From positions 1-64,000 of the forward strand of contig JACJYQ010000002.1 of the NCBI GenBank assembly GCA_020636025.1: DNA of 64,000 bases, given 5' to 3'. The stretch comes from Lewinellaceae bacterium (lineage in GTDB: Bacteria; Bacteroidota; Bacteroidia; Chitinophagales; Saprospiraceae). Shown here piece by piece: positions 1 through 9,723 of this stretch (position 1 is its first letter; the number at the start of each line of letters is the position of its first letter). A program made the translations under genes and the position numbers. The notes under the pieces were generated by a model. The model searched no databases and was not told the DNA's origin. It saw only the letters and a list, made by a program, of their open reading frames with translations.

Positions 1-530
1 ACACAAGTCACCCGGCCGATCCGCTCGGTTGGAGTGAATTATCGGCAAATAATACACTTGAAGACAGAAGCGCATTGGTCTCTTTTGATGCTGTAGAATT
101 GCGACCTGGCGAAGTAAAGAGCATCCTTTTTTCCTTAACTGCATCCAAGGAAGCCGGAATTAGTGCCCAACTCAATCAAATGAAAGAATTTAAATCCCTA
201 CAGGATTACTTGATTTACTGGTACTCTTTTGACAGCAGTTTTCAAATGTTATGCGATCCACTGGAAACAGCTGAGCCTTCTGGAAACGGAATTGTTATTT
301 TCCCAAATCCGGCTTCAGACTATTTCAATATCCGGAGTACTGGTTCCCCAATTAAGGAGATTGCCTTGTACGATATTTTAGGTAGGTGGATCGGAAATTA
401 CAAAGCCTCATTAGACATGGCAAATACGATTAGAGTAGAGGTAGCAGGTATGTCTCCCGGAGTTTATATGGTTAGCTGGAGATTGCAGGACGGAAAACAA
501 GGATTGGGGAAAGTAGTGGTGGGGCGGTAA
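1..530 (+). CDS. T9SS-targeted secreted protein, 3' part only (5' end outside window)
   Basis: The reading frame is open from base 3, so the gene begins before the window. The visible part starts with TSHPADPLGWSELSANNTLE. This matches the segment WSELSANNPLGDRRAV in the protein at 1483-3144, so the two are paralogues. The last 75 or so residues form a type A T9SS sorting domain: IVIFPNPASDYF, then an ALYDILG strand, then GMSPGVYMVSWRLQDG and a basic end (KVVVGR). Such domains carry proteins across the outer membrane and are removed or replaced by an anchor. No catalytic motif is visible in the fragment and its function is unknown. The last 77 bases are almost identical to the end of the paralogue. 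Confidence 0.85.
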   Translation, partial: TSHPADPLGWSELSANNTLEDRSALVSFDAVELRPGEVKSILFSLTASKEAGISAQLNQMKEFKSLQDYLIYWYSFDSSFQMLCDPLETAEPSGNGIVIFPNPASDYFNIRSTGSPIKEIALYDILGRWIGNYKASLDMANTIRVEVAGMSPGVYMVSWRLQDGKQGLGKVVVGR

Positions 531-557
531 TGGATCACAAACCCAAACCATGAAATT

Positions 558-1466
558 ATGAAGATCAAAATTATTGTCATGTTTTTTATGGTCTCTACCG
601 GCTTTCAGGTATCAGCACAGGGTTGGTTTGAATCAGACTATCGCTGGGGAGTGAAAGTTGACGGTGGCTGGCACCCTGATTTGCATTTTGAAGTTAGTTA
701 TGAGAAAGATACTGTAGTAAAGAATTTACCATGCAAGAAATGGGTGAGACAGAATTTTCCTTATTATCAAATTGGCCCTCGATATACGTACACGGATGGT
801 CCCAAAGCATATGTGTACAATATGAATCTTGACTCATTTATGAAAATCTATGATTTTTCCCTGCCAGTTGGAAGCATAATCCAGTTACCTACCATCCAAA
901 TACCATTTGGAATGTACACCTACAAAATTGACTCTATTGACATGGTTCAGGCTGGTGATCTGTTCCTTAAAAGACAATTTGTAAAATATATCAAGTCAAC
1001 AGGTGAAGAGTCAGTTTATCATTATATCATTCTTGAAAATATTGGGTGGATTGGTCATAGTATATATAATACAAAGCCATCCTGTTCCTATATTTTTTTG
1101 GATGAGTATTATTGTCAAAGCAGTGTAGATCTCTATAACATAAATTTCAATTGTTTTACCTCGCAAGCGGGGAATTACCACCCTTATGCAGAGTCTTGCC
1201 CAATAGTAAGTACAAATGATCCACTCACCCAATCAATCGATATTTACCCGAACCCAGCTACAGATTATTTTGAATTAATCACAGATATAAATAAGGATCG
1301 GGTTGAGTCATTAGCCTTATTTGATGCAACCGGTAAACTAACCAGAAGCTGGAGCGATATCAACTCAACATTTCCTTTAGAGGGGATTCCGGCAGGCCTG
1401 TACTTTCTGGTAATTTCATATAAAAATGGATTCCAGCAAACAGAAAAACTCGTTGTTTCCAATTGA
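558..1466 (+). CDS. Secreted T9SS protein of unknown function
   Basis: 302 residues. An N-terminal signal peptide (MKIKIIVMFFMVSTGFQVSA, probably cut after SAQG) is followed by a beta-rich region without a recognisable enzyme motif. A C-terminal T9SS sorting domain follows: IDIYPNPATDYF, SLALFDATGKL, IPAGLYFLVISY and a final KLVVSN. The middle (VYNMNLDSFMKIYDFSLPVG) resembles the plan of the protein at 48429-49421, which has YDFNWQMG at the same place, so the two may share a family. It lies 27 bases after the preceding T9SS gene and 16 bases before the next one on the same strand, so the three may be co-transcribed. Confidence 0.85.
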   Translation: MKIKIIVMFFMVSTGFQVSAQGWFESDYRWGVKVDGGWHPDLHFEVSYEKDTVVKNLPCKKWVRQNFPYYQIGPRYTYTDGPKAYVYNMNLDSFMKIYDFSLPVGSIIQLPTIQIPFGMYTYKIDSIDMVQAGDLFLKRQFVKYIKSTGEESVYHYIILENIGWIGHSIYNTKPSCSYIFLDEYYCQSSVDLYNINFNCFTSQAGNYHPYAESCPIVSTNDPLTQSIDIYPNPATDYFELITDINKDRVESLALFDATGKLTRSWSDINSTFPLEGIPAGLYFLVISYKNGFQQTEKLVVSN

Positions 1467-1482
1467 GTTTGATCAATCATCT

Positions 1483-3144
1483 ATGCGGTATATTTTTTAC
1501 ATACTTGTTTTCCTGGCAAATGGCCTAATGGCCCAAAGCACCGCCTTAGATCATGCCTACCTCAGCACCGACAACATTACTGTGCACATTACGCCAACCG
1601 GCATCCACGCAGACAAGGACGGTAACGGATTTGTATTCAATGGAGTAAGTGGGTTGCCAATTAATCTGCTGAGCCATTTGACGCCCTGGATTGCAGGCTT
1701 GGATCCGGCAGGCAATATTCATATATCTTGTGAATTGGACGCCCAAAAACCCTCAGACTGGAAGGCCGGTTATCGAAACATTCCCAATTCCGATAAGGTT
1801 TGGAAGGTCACCCAGGAACAGATTGGTTTGCATCTTAGCGACTACCTTGATAATGGAATAATTGACAATCCTATACCGGAAGTTTTTGCCTGGCCTGGAA
1901 GAGGCAATCCATTTTCTTTGGAGTACAATGGGTTCGAAATACCCTCAGATTGGACTACTCTGACTGCTGGTTATTTCGACACAAATGAGAATGGTCAGTA
2001 TGATCCGGAAAATGGAGAATATCCAACTGTAATAATTCGGGGGGGTACATTTTGGCTTGCCCCAGATCAAATGGCATTTTCAATTTTTTATAATGATACT
2101 ATTGGAGACTTAACCAAAGGATTTAGCACCGCGACTGAGGTTGCTTTTCAATCATTTACCTTCAATTGCAACAATGATCCTGTTATGGAAAATTCGGTAT
2201 TCCTGGCATATAAATGTAGAAACTTTGGGGTTGAGCGCATGGATTCTTGTTTTTTTGGCATTTACTCCAATTTCGACATCGGCAATCCAAATGACGATTA
2301 TTTAGGTTGTGATTTGTATCCTTATAAGGATTTCATTTATGCGTACAATGCCGATACGCTTTTTGATTCAAGAGCTGGACCCAAGCCTCCAATTGTTGGC
2401 CTGAATTTTCTGAGAGGCCCCTTGGATAGTAATGCGATGGAATTGAACCTGAAAAAGGTTATGCCCATTTTGGCCAACGCCTCAAATCCAGCACTCCGAT
2501 TCCCTACTTTTATTGGGGAGTATTACAATTATTTATCCGGCTCCTGGAGAGATGGAACGCCTTTAACCTATGGAGGAATCGGGTATGGTGGTAATACATT
2601 GGCCGATGCCCCATTTACTGGCCTGCCATCGGATGGTAATGCCTGGAGTGAATTGTCTGCCAACAATCCTTTGGGCGATAGAAGGGCTGTTTCCACTTTT
2701 CAGGATTTTACATTGTTACCAGGCGCTGTAAATGAGTTAATAGTGTCAATTTCAGCCTCAAATTCTGGAAGTTTAACAGAAAATTTGGAGGAGTTAAGAA
2801 CATTCAATTATCTACATAGATTGATAAATGAATACCATAACGATGATCTACATGATATTTGCTTCCCAACAATAGCCACACATCAACCCAGTAAAACGAA
2901 TGAAATTTCGATTTTCCCGAACCCCGGCAACGACCACGTAACAGTCCATAGTTCGGCTTCACCAATAGAAGAAATTACCCTCTTCAACATGTTGGGTCAC
3001 TGGGTCGGCAAGCAAAAATCCTCCGCCGGAACTACCCATGCCCTCAGCATGGAAACAGGAAGTCTGCCTCCCGGAGTTTATTTGGTTAGCTGGAGATTGC
3101 AGGACGGCACAATGGGTTCTGGGAATGTAGTAGTGGGGCGGTAA
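1483..3144 (+). CDS. Large secreted T9SS protein, paralogue of the first gene
   Basis: 553 residues from the chosen ATG. The frame is open 57 bases further upstream, but that would overlap the preceding gene, and MRYIFYILVFLANGLMAQS from this ATG is a clean signal peptide. The body contains GYFDTNENGQYDPENGEYP, a Ca-binding-like acidic loop, and a long beta-rich region. The last 80 residues are a T9SS type A sorting domain (ISIFPNPGNDHVTVH, LFNMLGHWVGKQ, LPPGVYLVSWRLQDG). Related surface proteins are common in Saprospiria, but no enzymatic function is recognised here. Confidence 0.88.
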   Translation: MRYIFYILVFLANGLMAQSTALDHAYLSTDNITVHITPTGIHADKDGNGFVFNGVSGLPINLLSHLTPWIAGLDPAGNIHISCELDAQKPSDWKAGYRNIPNSDKVWKVTQEQIGLHLSDYLDNGIIDNPIPEVFAWPGRGNPFSLEYNGFEIPSDWTTLTAGYFDTNENGQYDPENGEYPTVIIRGGTFWLAPDQMAFSIFYNDTIGDLTKGFSTATEVAFQSFTFNCNNDPVMENSVFLAYKCRNFGVERMDSCFFGIYSNFDIGNPNDDYLGCDLYPYKDFIYAYNADTLFDSRAGPKPPIVGLNFLRGPLDSNAMELNLKKVMPILANASNPALRFPTFIGEYYNYLSGSWRDGTPLTYGGIGYGGNTLADAPFTGLPSDGNAWSELSANNPLGDRRAVSTFQDFTLLPGAVNELIVSISASNSGSLTENLEELRTFNYLHRLINEYHNDDLHDICFPTIATHQPSKTNEISIFPNPGNDHVTVHSSASPIEEITLFNMLGHWVGKQKSSAGTTHALSMETGSLPPGVYLVSWRLQDGTMGSGNVVVGR

Positions 3145-3160
3145 ACTTCTCACTTCCAAA

Positions 3161-3200
3161 TCATATATCGTATCTCGTATCTCGCGATATCGTATATTTC
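3161..3200. repeat. Intergenic repeat, word D (GATATCGTAT type)
   Basis: A short self-complementary run of TATATCG/TATCTCG/GATATCG units lies in the 93-base gap, 17 bases after the stop of the T9SS gene. The same vocabulary recurs at 22247-22393, 24043-24083 and 44513-44606. A GACCTTTG, one base off the TAnnTTTG promoter element, follows at about 3212-3219, just upstream of the TTG start at 3238. Confidence 0.6.
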
Positions 3201-3237
3201 CCAATTATCCCAGACCTTTGCACTTCAACCAGGCACA

Positions 3238-5631
3238 TTGACCTACTCCATTTCCGACATCCAACAAATTCTTTCCGCTGATTGGCTGAATAAAGCAAAT
3301 CCGGCAGCGACAGTTGATCATTTGTTGATCGACAGCCGAAAATTGACGCTTCCGGGTGTATCGCTGTTTTTTGCCTTGCCCGGAAAACGACACGACGGTC
3401 ACCGTTTTTTAGCGGATCTGTACCGAATGGGTGTGCGAAACTTCGTGGTATCAGAAGAGGTTGATTTGCAAACCCTATCGGAAGCCAACGTGCTGAAGGT
3501 GCCAAACTCACTATTTGCCTTACAGGATCTGGCGGCTTATCATCGTTCCCGATTCAACATTCCCGTGATTGGCATAACCGGCAGCAATGGCAAAACGGTG
3601 ATCAAGGAATGGCTTTGGCAACTGCTTTCTCCCGATTTCAACATTGTAAAGAGTCCGAAAAGCTATAACTCACAGGTTGGCGTTCCGTTGTCGGTGTGGC
3701 AACTAAACGAGCATCACCAGTTGGCCATTTTCGAAGCGGGTATTTCAACTACCGGCGAAATGGAACGACTGGAGAAGATCATAAAGCCAGGCATTGGCAT
3801 TTTTACCAATCTGGGTACCGCACATCAGGAAGGTTTTAACTCGGAAGAACAAAAGTTTCTGGAAAAGTGCAGGCTTTTTGAAAACGCAAAACTGGTATTT
3901 GGTCCGCCGGAAAACAGCAACCATCAATTAGCGGAATATCTCAACAAAATCCCGGCTGTAAAAGCCAAATGGCATGCCGCAAAATCCTGGTCTTTGCCTA
4001 CAGAGCCGCCCCCCGGAGGCCTGGCGGATACGACCATGATCTGTTATTCCATCATGGAACATCTGGGTATTGCGCAGGATAAAATCGAACAACGGCTTCA
4101 TCGCCTGGAGCCGGTGGAAATGCGGCTTGAGTTGAAGGGCGGCATTCAGGACTGCACCCTGGTGAATGATTTTTACAACAATGATCTTGCAGGCCTACGC
4201 ATTGCGCTGGATTTTGCTTCTCAGCAGGTGCGGAAAGGGAAATTCACGCTAATCCTGTCGGATATTTTGCAGAGCGGCTTACCACCAAAATCGCTTTGGT
4301 CGCAAGTGGCTGAGGCCATTCTGGCACAGGGCGTAAATCGCTTGATTAGCATCGGAAGTGAAATTTCGACCATAAAAAATCACCTTCCCGATGGCTTTGA
4401 TACCCGGTTTTTCCCGGATACCAACACTTTCTTAAAGCAACTGGACAACGCCGATTTTTTTCAGGAAACCATTTTGCTGAAAGGAGCCAGACCCTTTGAA
4501 TTTGAAAAAATTGCCCGCCGTTTGGAGCGGCAATCGCATAAAACTGTGCTGGAGGTAAATCTCACGGCGCTGGTGCACAACTTGCATGTGTACAACAAGA
4601 TGCTCAAGGCAGGCACCAAGATGATGGTGATGGTAAAAGCCGCCGGCTATGGATCGGGGTCGGCAGATGTGGCCAAACTCCTGGAATTTCACCGGGTGGA
4701 TTATCTGGGCGTTGCTTATGCCGACGAAGGTGTTGAGCTTCGCCAGGCCGGTGTACAAACGCCCATTCTGGTGCTAAATCCGGAGCAAGCCAGCTTCGAT
4801 GCCTTGTATCGGTATAATCTTGAGCCGGAAATTTACAGCTTGTCACTGCTCCGTGAATTATGTGAGTACGCTGGCAATGAAAAACAGTTGGCCATCCACC
4901 TGAAACTGGATACAGGAATGCACCGGCTTGGTTTCGAAGCAGCATCACTTCCTGAGTTATTGGGAATTCTGAAAGCCAATACCAATTTGAGGGTTCGGTC
5001 TATTTTTTCACACCTGTCTGCCAGCGACAACGAGCAGCATGATGCGTTTTCGCATCAGCAGGCGCAGGTGTTCATGCATTTGTACACCCAAATTATCGAA
5101 GTGCTTGGCTATGAACCCATGCGCCACATCTGCAACACAGGTGGCATAGAGCGCTTCCCTGAATACCATTTCGACATGGTGCGCCTGGGAATAGGGCTAT
5201 ACGGAGTCGGGGGTGCGGAAGTTCAGCCGCGATTGCGCACAGTAAATGTGTTGAAAGCCACCATCAGCCAGATCAAGGAGGTACCGGCCGGCGACTCTGT
5301 AGGCTATAACCGGAATAGCGGTATTCTGAAAAGCAGCAAACGCACAGCCACCATCAGCCTGGGCTATGCCGACGGATTCCTGCGCCTGGCAGGAAATGGT
5401 CGCTATTCCGTTATGCTGCACGGACAAAAAGCACCCACCGTCGGCAATATCTGTATGGATATGTCCATGATCGATGTGAGCCACATTCCCAATGCCCGTG
5501 AAGGCGACGAAGTGATTATTTTCGGAGCAAATCCTACTGCGCAGGAACTGGCAAGCAGCCTGCAAACCATTCCTTATGAAGTATTTACGAATGTAGCCGA
5601 TCGGGTAAAAAGGGTTTATTGGGAAGAGTAG
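3238..5631 (+). CDS. Bifunctional UDP-MurNAc-tripeptide:D-Ala-D-Ala ligase (MurF) / alanine racemase
   Basis: 797 residues. Residues 1-440 are a Mur ligase: an N-terminal uridine-binding domain (HLLIDSRKL), ATP loop GITGSNGKT at 112-120, and the ligase C-domain. Residues 445-797 are a complete alanine racemase. It has the PLP lysine K467 in MVKAAGYGSG, the catalytic tyrosine Y690 in VGYNRNSG, and NICMDMSMID. The fusion couples production of D-Ala to its addition to the peptidoglycan stem peptide in the cytoplasm. It is a known architecture in Bacteroidota and the length is normal. The start is a TTG: no ATG or GTG lies upstream in frame before the previous stop, and the family's N-terminus matches from here. 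Confidence 0.95.
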   Translation: MTYSISDIQQILSADWLNKANPAATVDHLLIDSRKLTLPGVSLFFALPGKRHDGHRFLADLYRMGVRNFVVSEEVDLQTLSEANVLKVPNSLFALQDLAAYHRSRFNIPVIGITGSNGKTVIKEWLWQLLSPDFNIVKSPKSYNSQVGVPLSVWQLNEHHQLAIFEAGISTTGEMERLEKIIKPGIGIFTNLGTAHQEGFNSEEQKFLEKCRLFENAKLVFGPPENSNHQLAEYLNKIPAVKAKWHAAKSWSLPTEPPPGGLADTTMICYSIMEHLGIAQDKIEQRLHRLEPVEMRLELKGGIQDCTLVNDFYNNDLAGLRIALDFASQQVRKGKFTLILSDILQSGLPPKSLWSQVAEAILAQGVNRLISIGSEISTIKNHLPDGFDTRFFPDTNTFLKQLDNADFFQETILLKGARPFEFEKIARRLERQSHKTVLEVNLTALVHNLHVYNKMLKAGTKMMVMVKAAGYGSGSADVAKLLEFHRVDYLGVAYADEGVELRQAGVQTPILVLNPEQASFDALYRYNLEPEIYSLSLLRELCEYAGNEKQLAIHLKLDTGMHRLGFEAASLPELLGILKANTNLRVRSIFSHLSASDNEQHDAFSHQQAQVFMHLYTQIIEVLGYEPMRHICNTGGIERFPEYHFDMVRLGIGLYGVGGAEVQPRLRTVNVLKATISQIKEVPAGDSVGYNRNSGILKSSKRTATISLGYADGFLRLAGNGRYSVMLHGQKAPTVGNICMDMSMIDVSHIPNAREGDEVIIFGANPTAQELASSLQTIPYEVFTNVADRVKRVYWEE

Positions 5632-5676
5632 TGATTAATGTGATAATTAGCTAATTCGATAATTAGCTAATGGTTG
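5632..5676. repeat. Intergenic repeat, word A (AATTAGCTAAT type)
   Basis: Directly after the TAG stop of the MurF/racemase gene comes a run of GATAATTAGCTAATTCGATAA-like units. The same word occurs at 9055-9090, 14528-14563 and 29508-29552. The remainder of the gap to 5877 is AT-rich and shows no gene or clear promoter. Confidence 0.65.
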
Positions 5677-5877
5677 CTATGTATTTTGAGTAATGGAATA
5701 GCAATACCCCAATAGGAGGTCTAATTCGCCTGGTTGTAAGTACGAAATCAAATACCATATTTACCAAACCGCCAATTTTTATCATTAAATTCATCCTAAA
5801 ATCCTGACCTTTACCTGTCTTGTAAAAATCGTTTGGTAACAACCAAACACTCTCCGCATCACTTAAACTGATCCATC

Positions 5878-8800
5878 ATGAACAGATTACTCCCCCTTCT
5901 TTTTGTCATTTTCTGTGTTAACGCAGGTTTTGCGCAACATGGGAAGCCGACACCAAATTTTAAGAACTCCAACAACCCTGGAGCAAAAGTATTGAACTGG
6001 CCAGGCAAGAGCAACATACCTCCGGCGGCAAATCCGTTTAAGCTGGAGTCAAAGAAATTGACACCCCAATCGGCTTTGGTGCCCATTCAGCCCAACGCCA
6101 ACAAGTCTCTGAAGGTTACCACAGGTGAAAATGGACTGCCCATCATGATCGAAGGCAGAACCGGTATTTCCGGAAACGAATCAGATAGCCGTCCGATTTC
6201 CGAAAGAGCCATCGAATATGTGACAAGTCTGGAACCGGCTGCGCTTGTAAACCCGGCAGATGAATTCGTCGTAACCAAGGTGCAAAGCGATGAACAGGGC
6301 AATCAGCACGTTCGCTTGGAACAGCAATTTGAAGGCATTCCGGTTTGGGGCACCGAGGTAATCGCACATACAAGAAATGGCGAATTCGCTTTCCTGAACG
6401 GCCGTTATTTCCCAAGCCCGAAACTTACAAACCTGACGCCTGCCTTGGATAAAGAACAAACATTTACGGTGGTTAGGAATGAGATCGGATTTGATAAGGT
6501 AAAAAGCAACTGGTCGCAAAAAGAGCTGGAATTGATTGACGGTTCTCCATTTTCAGCCGACCTGGTTGTTTTCCACGTGAAGGAATCCCTCACTGATGAA
6601 CGCCTCGCCTGGCACGTCACCGCTCACCCGAATGTACTTAGCCGACTGGTTTATTTTGTAGATGCCATGACGGGTGAGATCCTGGATTCCTACGACAATA
6701 CCTGCAATTTTGTGGGTTTGCCACATACGGCGGAACACCACGGAACAAGCGATGAAGATGCCTGCCTGCACTCGAATGATGCAGCAAATCATCAGGCTGA
6801 ACTTGGCGGAAACGCAGCCACCATCTCTGGCTTGGACCTTTTCAACATCAACCGTTCATTCCCAAATGGGGGCTGGCAAGATGGATCGATTTTTTACATG
6901 GAAAATTCAACCAAGTCCATGTACAACGCCGGCCAGTCGAACATGCCCAGCAATCCGGTAGGAGTGATCGTAGGTCTTGACGGACTTTTCACTTCCCCAG
7001 AAAACAACAATTTTGATTACGAAATATCGCACGCTACCTCCAGTACATTTACCAACCAGAAAGCAGCGATTAGTGCGCATTATAACGCCGGACTGTGTTT
7101 TGATTACTACAAATCAAAGCACAACAGAAACGCGATTGACGGTATAGGTGGAAATATCATTTCCTTCGTAAACATCAACGAATCTGACGGCAGTTCTATG
7201 GAAAATGCCTTTTGGAACGGTGCTGCTATGTGGTACGGAAACGGAGCTTCCATCTTCCAGCCCCTGGCTCGCGGACTTGATGTAGGCGGACACGAAATGA
7301 CGCATGGCGTGGTAGAAAAAACGGCCAACCTGGTGTACCAGGGCGAGAGCGGTGCGCTTAACGAATCTTTTGCCGATGTTTTCGGCGCTATGATCGACAG
7401 TGACGACTGGAAAATCGGAGAAGATGTGGTAAAGCCGGGTGTTAGTCCAAATGGCTGCCTGCGCGACCTTTCCAATCCGCACAACGGAGCAGCCAATTCA
7501 AGCAGCCCTTGGTGGCAGCCAAACCACGTAAATGAGCAATACACCGGATCACAGGATAACGGCGGTGTGCACATAAACAGTGGCATTCCAAACCATGCAT
7601 TTTACCTGTTTGCCAATGATGCTTCAGTAGGCAAAACGAAGGCCGAGCAAGTGTATTACAAGGCTCTTCGCGACTATCTGGTTAAATCCAGCAAATTTGT
7701 GGATTGCCGTTTGGCGGTCATTCAGGCAGCTACTGATCTGTACGGTGCTTCTGTGGCGAATGTGGCAGCCAATGCTTTTGCGGCTGTTGGTATTGGAGGC
7801 AGTGCGCCAAGTGGCAACTATTTAGGTCAACTGAACCCAAATCCCGGACAGGATTTTGTACTGTGTGTTTCCAACGACCTTTCTAAGCTGGATTTGGCAA
7901 CCGGTGCAGGTGCTGTGCTTGGCAGCCTTTACTCACAAGGGGTACAGAGCCGTCCAAGCATAACAGATAGCGGGCTTGATCTGGTGTTTGTAAATAATGC
8001 CGGTCACATCATTGGCATTTCACTCGATTACTCCCAGCCAACCATTATGTTTAGCACCACCCAATTAAGTGATTTTGCTGAATGGCGTCAAGCGGCCATT
8101 TCAAAAGACGGTCGTTTTATTGCTGCTCTGACCGATTCTCCAGAGCCATATATTTATGTCTTTGATTTGTTCTTTGGAAACAGTGGTCATTTTAAGCTCT
8201 ACAACCCAACTTATTCTCAAGGTCAGATCACCGGCGACGTTCAATATGCCGATGTGCTTGAATTTGATTACAGTGGCGAGTACGTGATGTATGATGCATA
8301 TAACGAACTCACCAACAACCAGGGTCAGGACCTCAGTTACTGGGACATTGGCTTCTTACAATTTTGGGATAATAACCAGTTTACCGACGAAAACAATGCC
8401 TTTATTTCCAAGTTGTTCTCCGGTATTCCAACCAATACAAGCATCGGTGATCCGGCTTTTTCGAAAAATTCACCATACATCCTGGCTTTTGATTTTATTG
8501 ATGAAACCGGCGTTAGTCCGCGCTTTGATATTTACGGAGCAAATTCCGAAACCGGCGATTACGATGTTATCCTGAGCAACAACGGGGCTCAAGGTTGGCC
8601 TACCTACAACCGTCTCGACAACAAGATGATGTATGAAACCAATCCTGCCAGCGGTATTTACAACCTTCGCCTGCAAGGAGTGAACAGCACCAAAATTCAG
8701 CCATCAGGTGGCAGCTCGGCCTTTATCAGCAATCACTCCTGGGGCGTTTGGTACGGAAACGGACTTCGCAGTCTGATGGTAGATTCAAAAGAGCCAGGTA

Positions 8801-9057
8801 AATCGCCACTGCAACTCAGCGTAGCGCCAAACCCGGTACGTGATTATACACAGATCAGCCTTAACGTAGAAGACGCGTCCGAAGCACAGGTAAGCGTTTG
8901 CAATCTCTTTGGCCAGGTACTCCTGACCCGCGAATTCAGTCTGCAACAAGGCGACAACGTGCTGGATTATGACATGAGTACACTACCGGCCGGTTCATAC
9001 GTCATTCGCGTTTCTGCAGGTAATGCGGTGGCAGCGGTGAAAGTAATCAAAGGGTAA
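5878..9057 (+). CDS. Secreted thermolysin-family (M4) metalloprotease with T9SS sorting domain
   Basis: 1059 residues. A signal peptide (MNRLLPLLFVIFCVNAGFAQ) is followed by an FTP/PepSY-type propeptide (about 60-270) that acts as inhibitor and chaperone. The M4 catalytic domain (about 290-640) has zinc ligands in HEMTH at 472-476 and E496 in GALNESFAD, exactly 20 residues on as in thermolysin. The proton-donor His is in GGVHINSGI. Residues of about 655-960 look like a TolB/WD-type propeller that M4 enzymes usually lack. The last 80 residues are a T9SS sorting domain (LSVAPNPVRDY, LPAGSYVIRVS). It is expected at the cell surface or in the medium, degrading protein. Confidence 0.93.
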   Translation: MNRLLPLLFVIFCVNAGFAQHGKPTPNFKNSNNPGAKVLNWPGKSNIPPAANPFKLESKKLTPQSALVPIQPNANKSLKVTTGENGLPIMIEGRTGISGNESDSRPISERAIEYVTSLEPAALVNPADEFVVTKVQSDEQGNQHVRLEQQFEGIPVWGTEVIAHTRNGEFAFLNGRYFPSPKLTNLTPALDKEQTFTVVRNEIGFDKVKSNWSQKELELIDGSPFSADLVVFHVKESLTDERLAWHVTAHPNVLSRLVYFVDAMTGEILDSYDNTCNFVGLPHTAEHHGTSDEDACLHSNDAANHQAELGGNAATISGLDLFNINRSFPNGGWQDGSIFYMENSTKSMYNAGQSNMPSNPVGVIVGLDGLFTSPENNNFDYEISHATSSTFTNQKAAISAHYNAGLCFDYYKSKHNRNAIDGIGGNIISFVNINESDGSSMENAFWNGAAMWYGNGASIFQPLARGLDVGGHEMTHGVVEKTANLVYQGESGALNESFADVFGAMIDSDDWKIGEDVVKPGVSPNGCLRDLSNPHNGAANSSSPWWQPNHVNEQYTGSQDNGGVHINSGIPNHAFYLFANDASVGKTKAEQVYYKALRDYLVKSSKFVDCRLAVIQAATDLYGASVANVAANAFAAVGIGGSAPSGNYLGQLNPNPGQDFVLCVSNDLSKLDLATGAGAVLGSLYSQGVQSRPSITDSGLDLVFVNNAGHIIGISLDYSQPTIMFSTTQLSDFAEWRQAAISKDGRFIAALTDSPEPYIYVFDLFFGNSGHFKLYNPTYSQGQITGDVQYADVLEFDYSGEYVMYDAYNELTNNQGQDLSYWDIGFLQFWDNNQFTDENNAFISKLFSGIPTNTSIGDPAFSKNSPYILAFDFIDETGVSPRFDIYGANSETGDYDVILSNNGAQGWPTYNRLDNKMMYETNPASGIYNLRLQGVNSTKIQPSGGSSAFISNHSWGVWYGNGLRSLMVDSKEPGKSPLQLSVAPNPVRDYTQISLNVEDASEAQVSVCNLFGQVLLTREFSLQQGDNVLDYDMSTLPAGSYVIRVSAGNAVAAVKVIKG

Positions 9058-9090
9058 TTAGCTAATGTGATAATTAGCCAATGAGCTAAT
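9055..9090. repeat. Intergenic repeat, word A, beginning at the stop codon
   Basis: The TAA stop of the protease gene is itself the first three bases of TAATTAGCTAATGTGATAAT, followed by a second unit. The copy at 14528 begins the same way at another gene's TAA. Confidence 0.65.
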
Positions 9091-9099
9091 ATGATTAAG

Positions 9100-9140
9100 A
9101 GGGAGCATTTGTGACTTTTGGCACGGATGCTCCCTTTTTA
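9100..9140 (+). terminator. Rho-independent terminator of the M4 protease gene
   Basis: AGGGAGCAT (9100-9108) pairs with ATGCTCCCT (9127-9135) around an 18-base loop and runs into TTTTTA. It lies 43 bases after the protease stop on the same strand. Confidence 0.8.
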
Positions 9141-9305
9141 GTTATTCCTTTCTACTGTAAAGCTATCAGGATGTAACCCAAGGCTTAAGCGGTGCTTGGG
9201 TGCTGTGTCCATCTTGGGATCTTTTACCCCGAATTACAACTGGTGTTAATCATGTTATGACCCTTTCAGGGTCGAGGTGCCAGAGCATGAAAGAACGAAA
9301 AGGCT

Positions 9306-9695
9306 TCAGGTCTTAACCCTTTTGCCGTGCTGTATGAAAACAAAAAGGGTTGATACAAATACAACAAGATCCAGTATATATAATTTAGGACCTGTATTGA
9401 CCCAATTGAAAGGATAATAATTATAAGTATTCCAGATACAATTGAGCAACAGCGCAAATGGCAAAATCCAGTTTCTCCTTCCCTTCAAAAGAAACCATGA
9501 TACAATAGCATTTGAATAAAAGAATAGCATCAACAGTATCCAAAATTGGAAGGCCGTAAGTACGGAGTTTGGTCCAACAACGACCATAGGTATAGCTGTT
9601 ATGTATAATGCTGATAGCAGATTAATTACAGCGTAAATTATAAGCAGAATTCCATACCAAATGGGTCTTGGAAACATGTTTACTTTTCTAATCAT
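9306..9695 (-). CDS. Small four-helix membrane protein of unknown function
   Basis: 129 residues with about four hydrophobic segments (WYGILLIIYAVINLLSALYI, FQFWILLMLFFYSNAIVSWF, ILPFALLLNCIW, LYILDLVVFVSTLFVFI) and a basic C-terminus. No family is recognised with confidence. It starts 28 bases after the stop of the ThuA/dehydrogenase fusion on the same strand, so it may be read from the same transcript. An internal ATG six codons on (MFPRPIW) is an alternative start. The 165 bases downstream show nothing further apart from the oppositely read terminator at 9100-9140. Confidence 0.65.
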   Translation of the reverse strand: MIRKVNMFPRPIWYGILLIIYAVINLLSALYITAIPMVVVGPNSVLTAFQFWILLMLFFYSNAIVSWFLLKGRRNWILPFALLLNCIWNTYNYYPFNWVNTGPKLYILDLVVFVSTLFVFIQHGKRVKT

Positions 9696-9723
9696 CGTTT
9701 TTGGGTTTAGAAATTTAGATAGC

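Noticed and set aside
1426..1482. Earlier start for the gene at 1483-3144
   Set aside because: It would overlap the end of the preceding gene by 41 bases and would bury the signal peptide behind a charged stretch.
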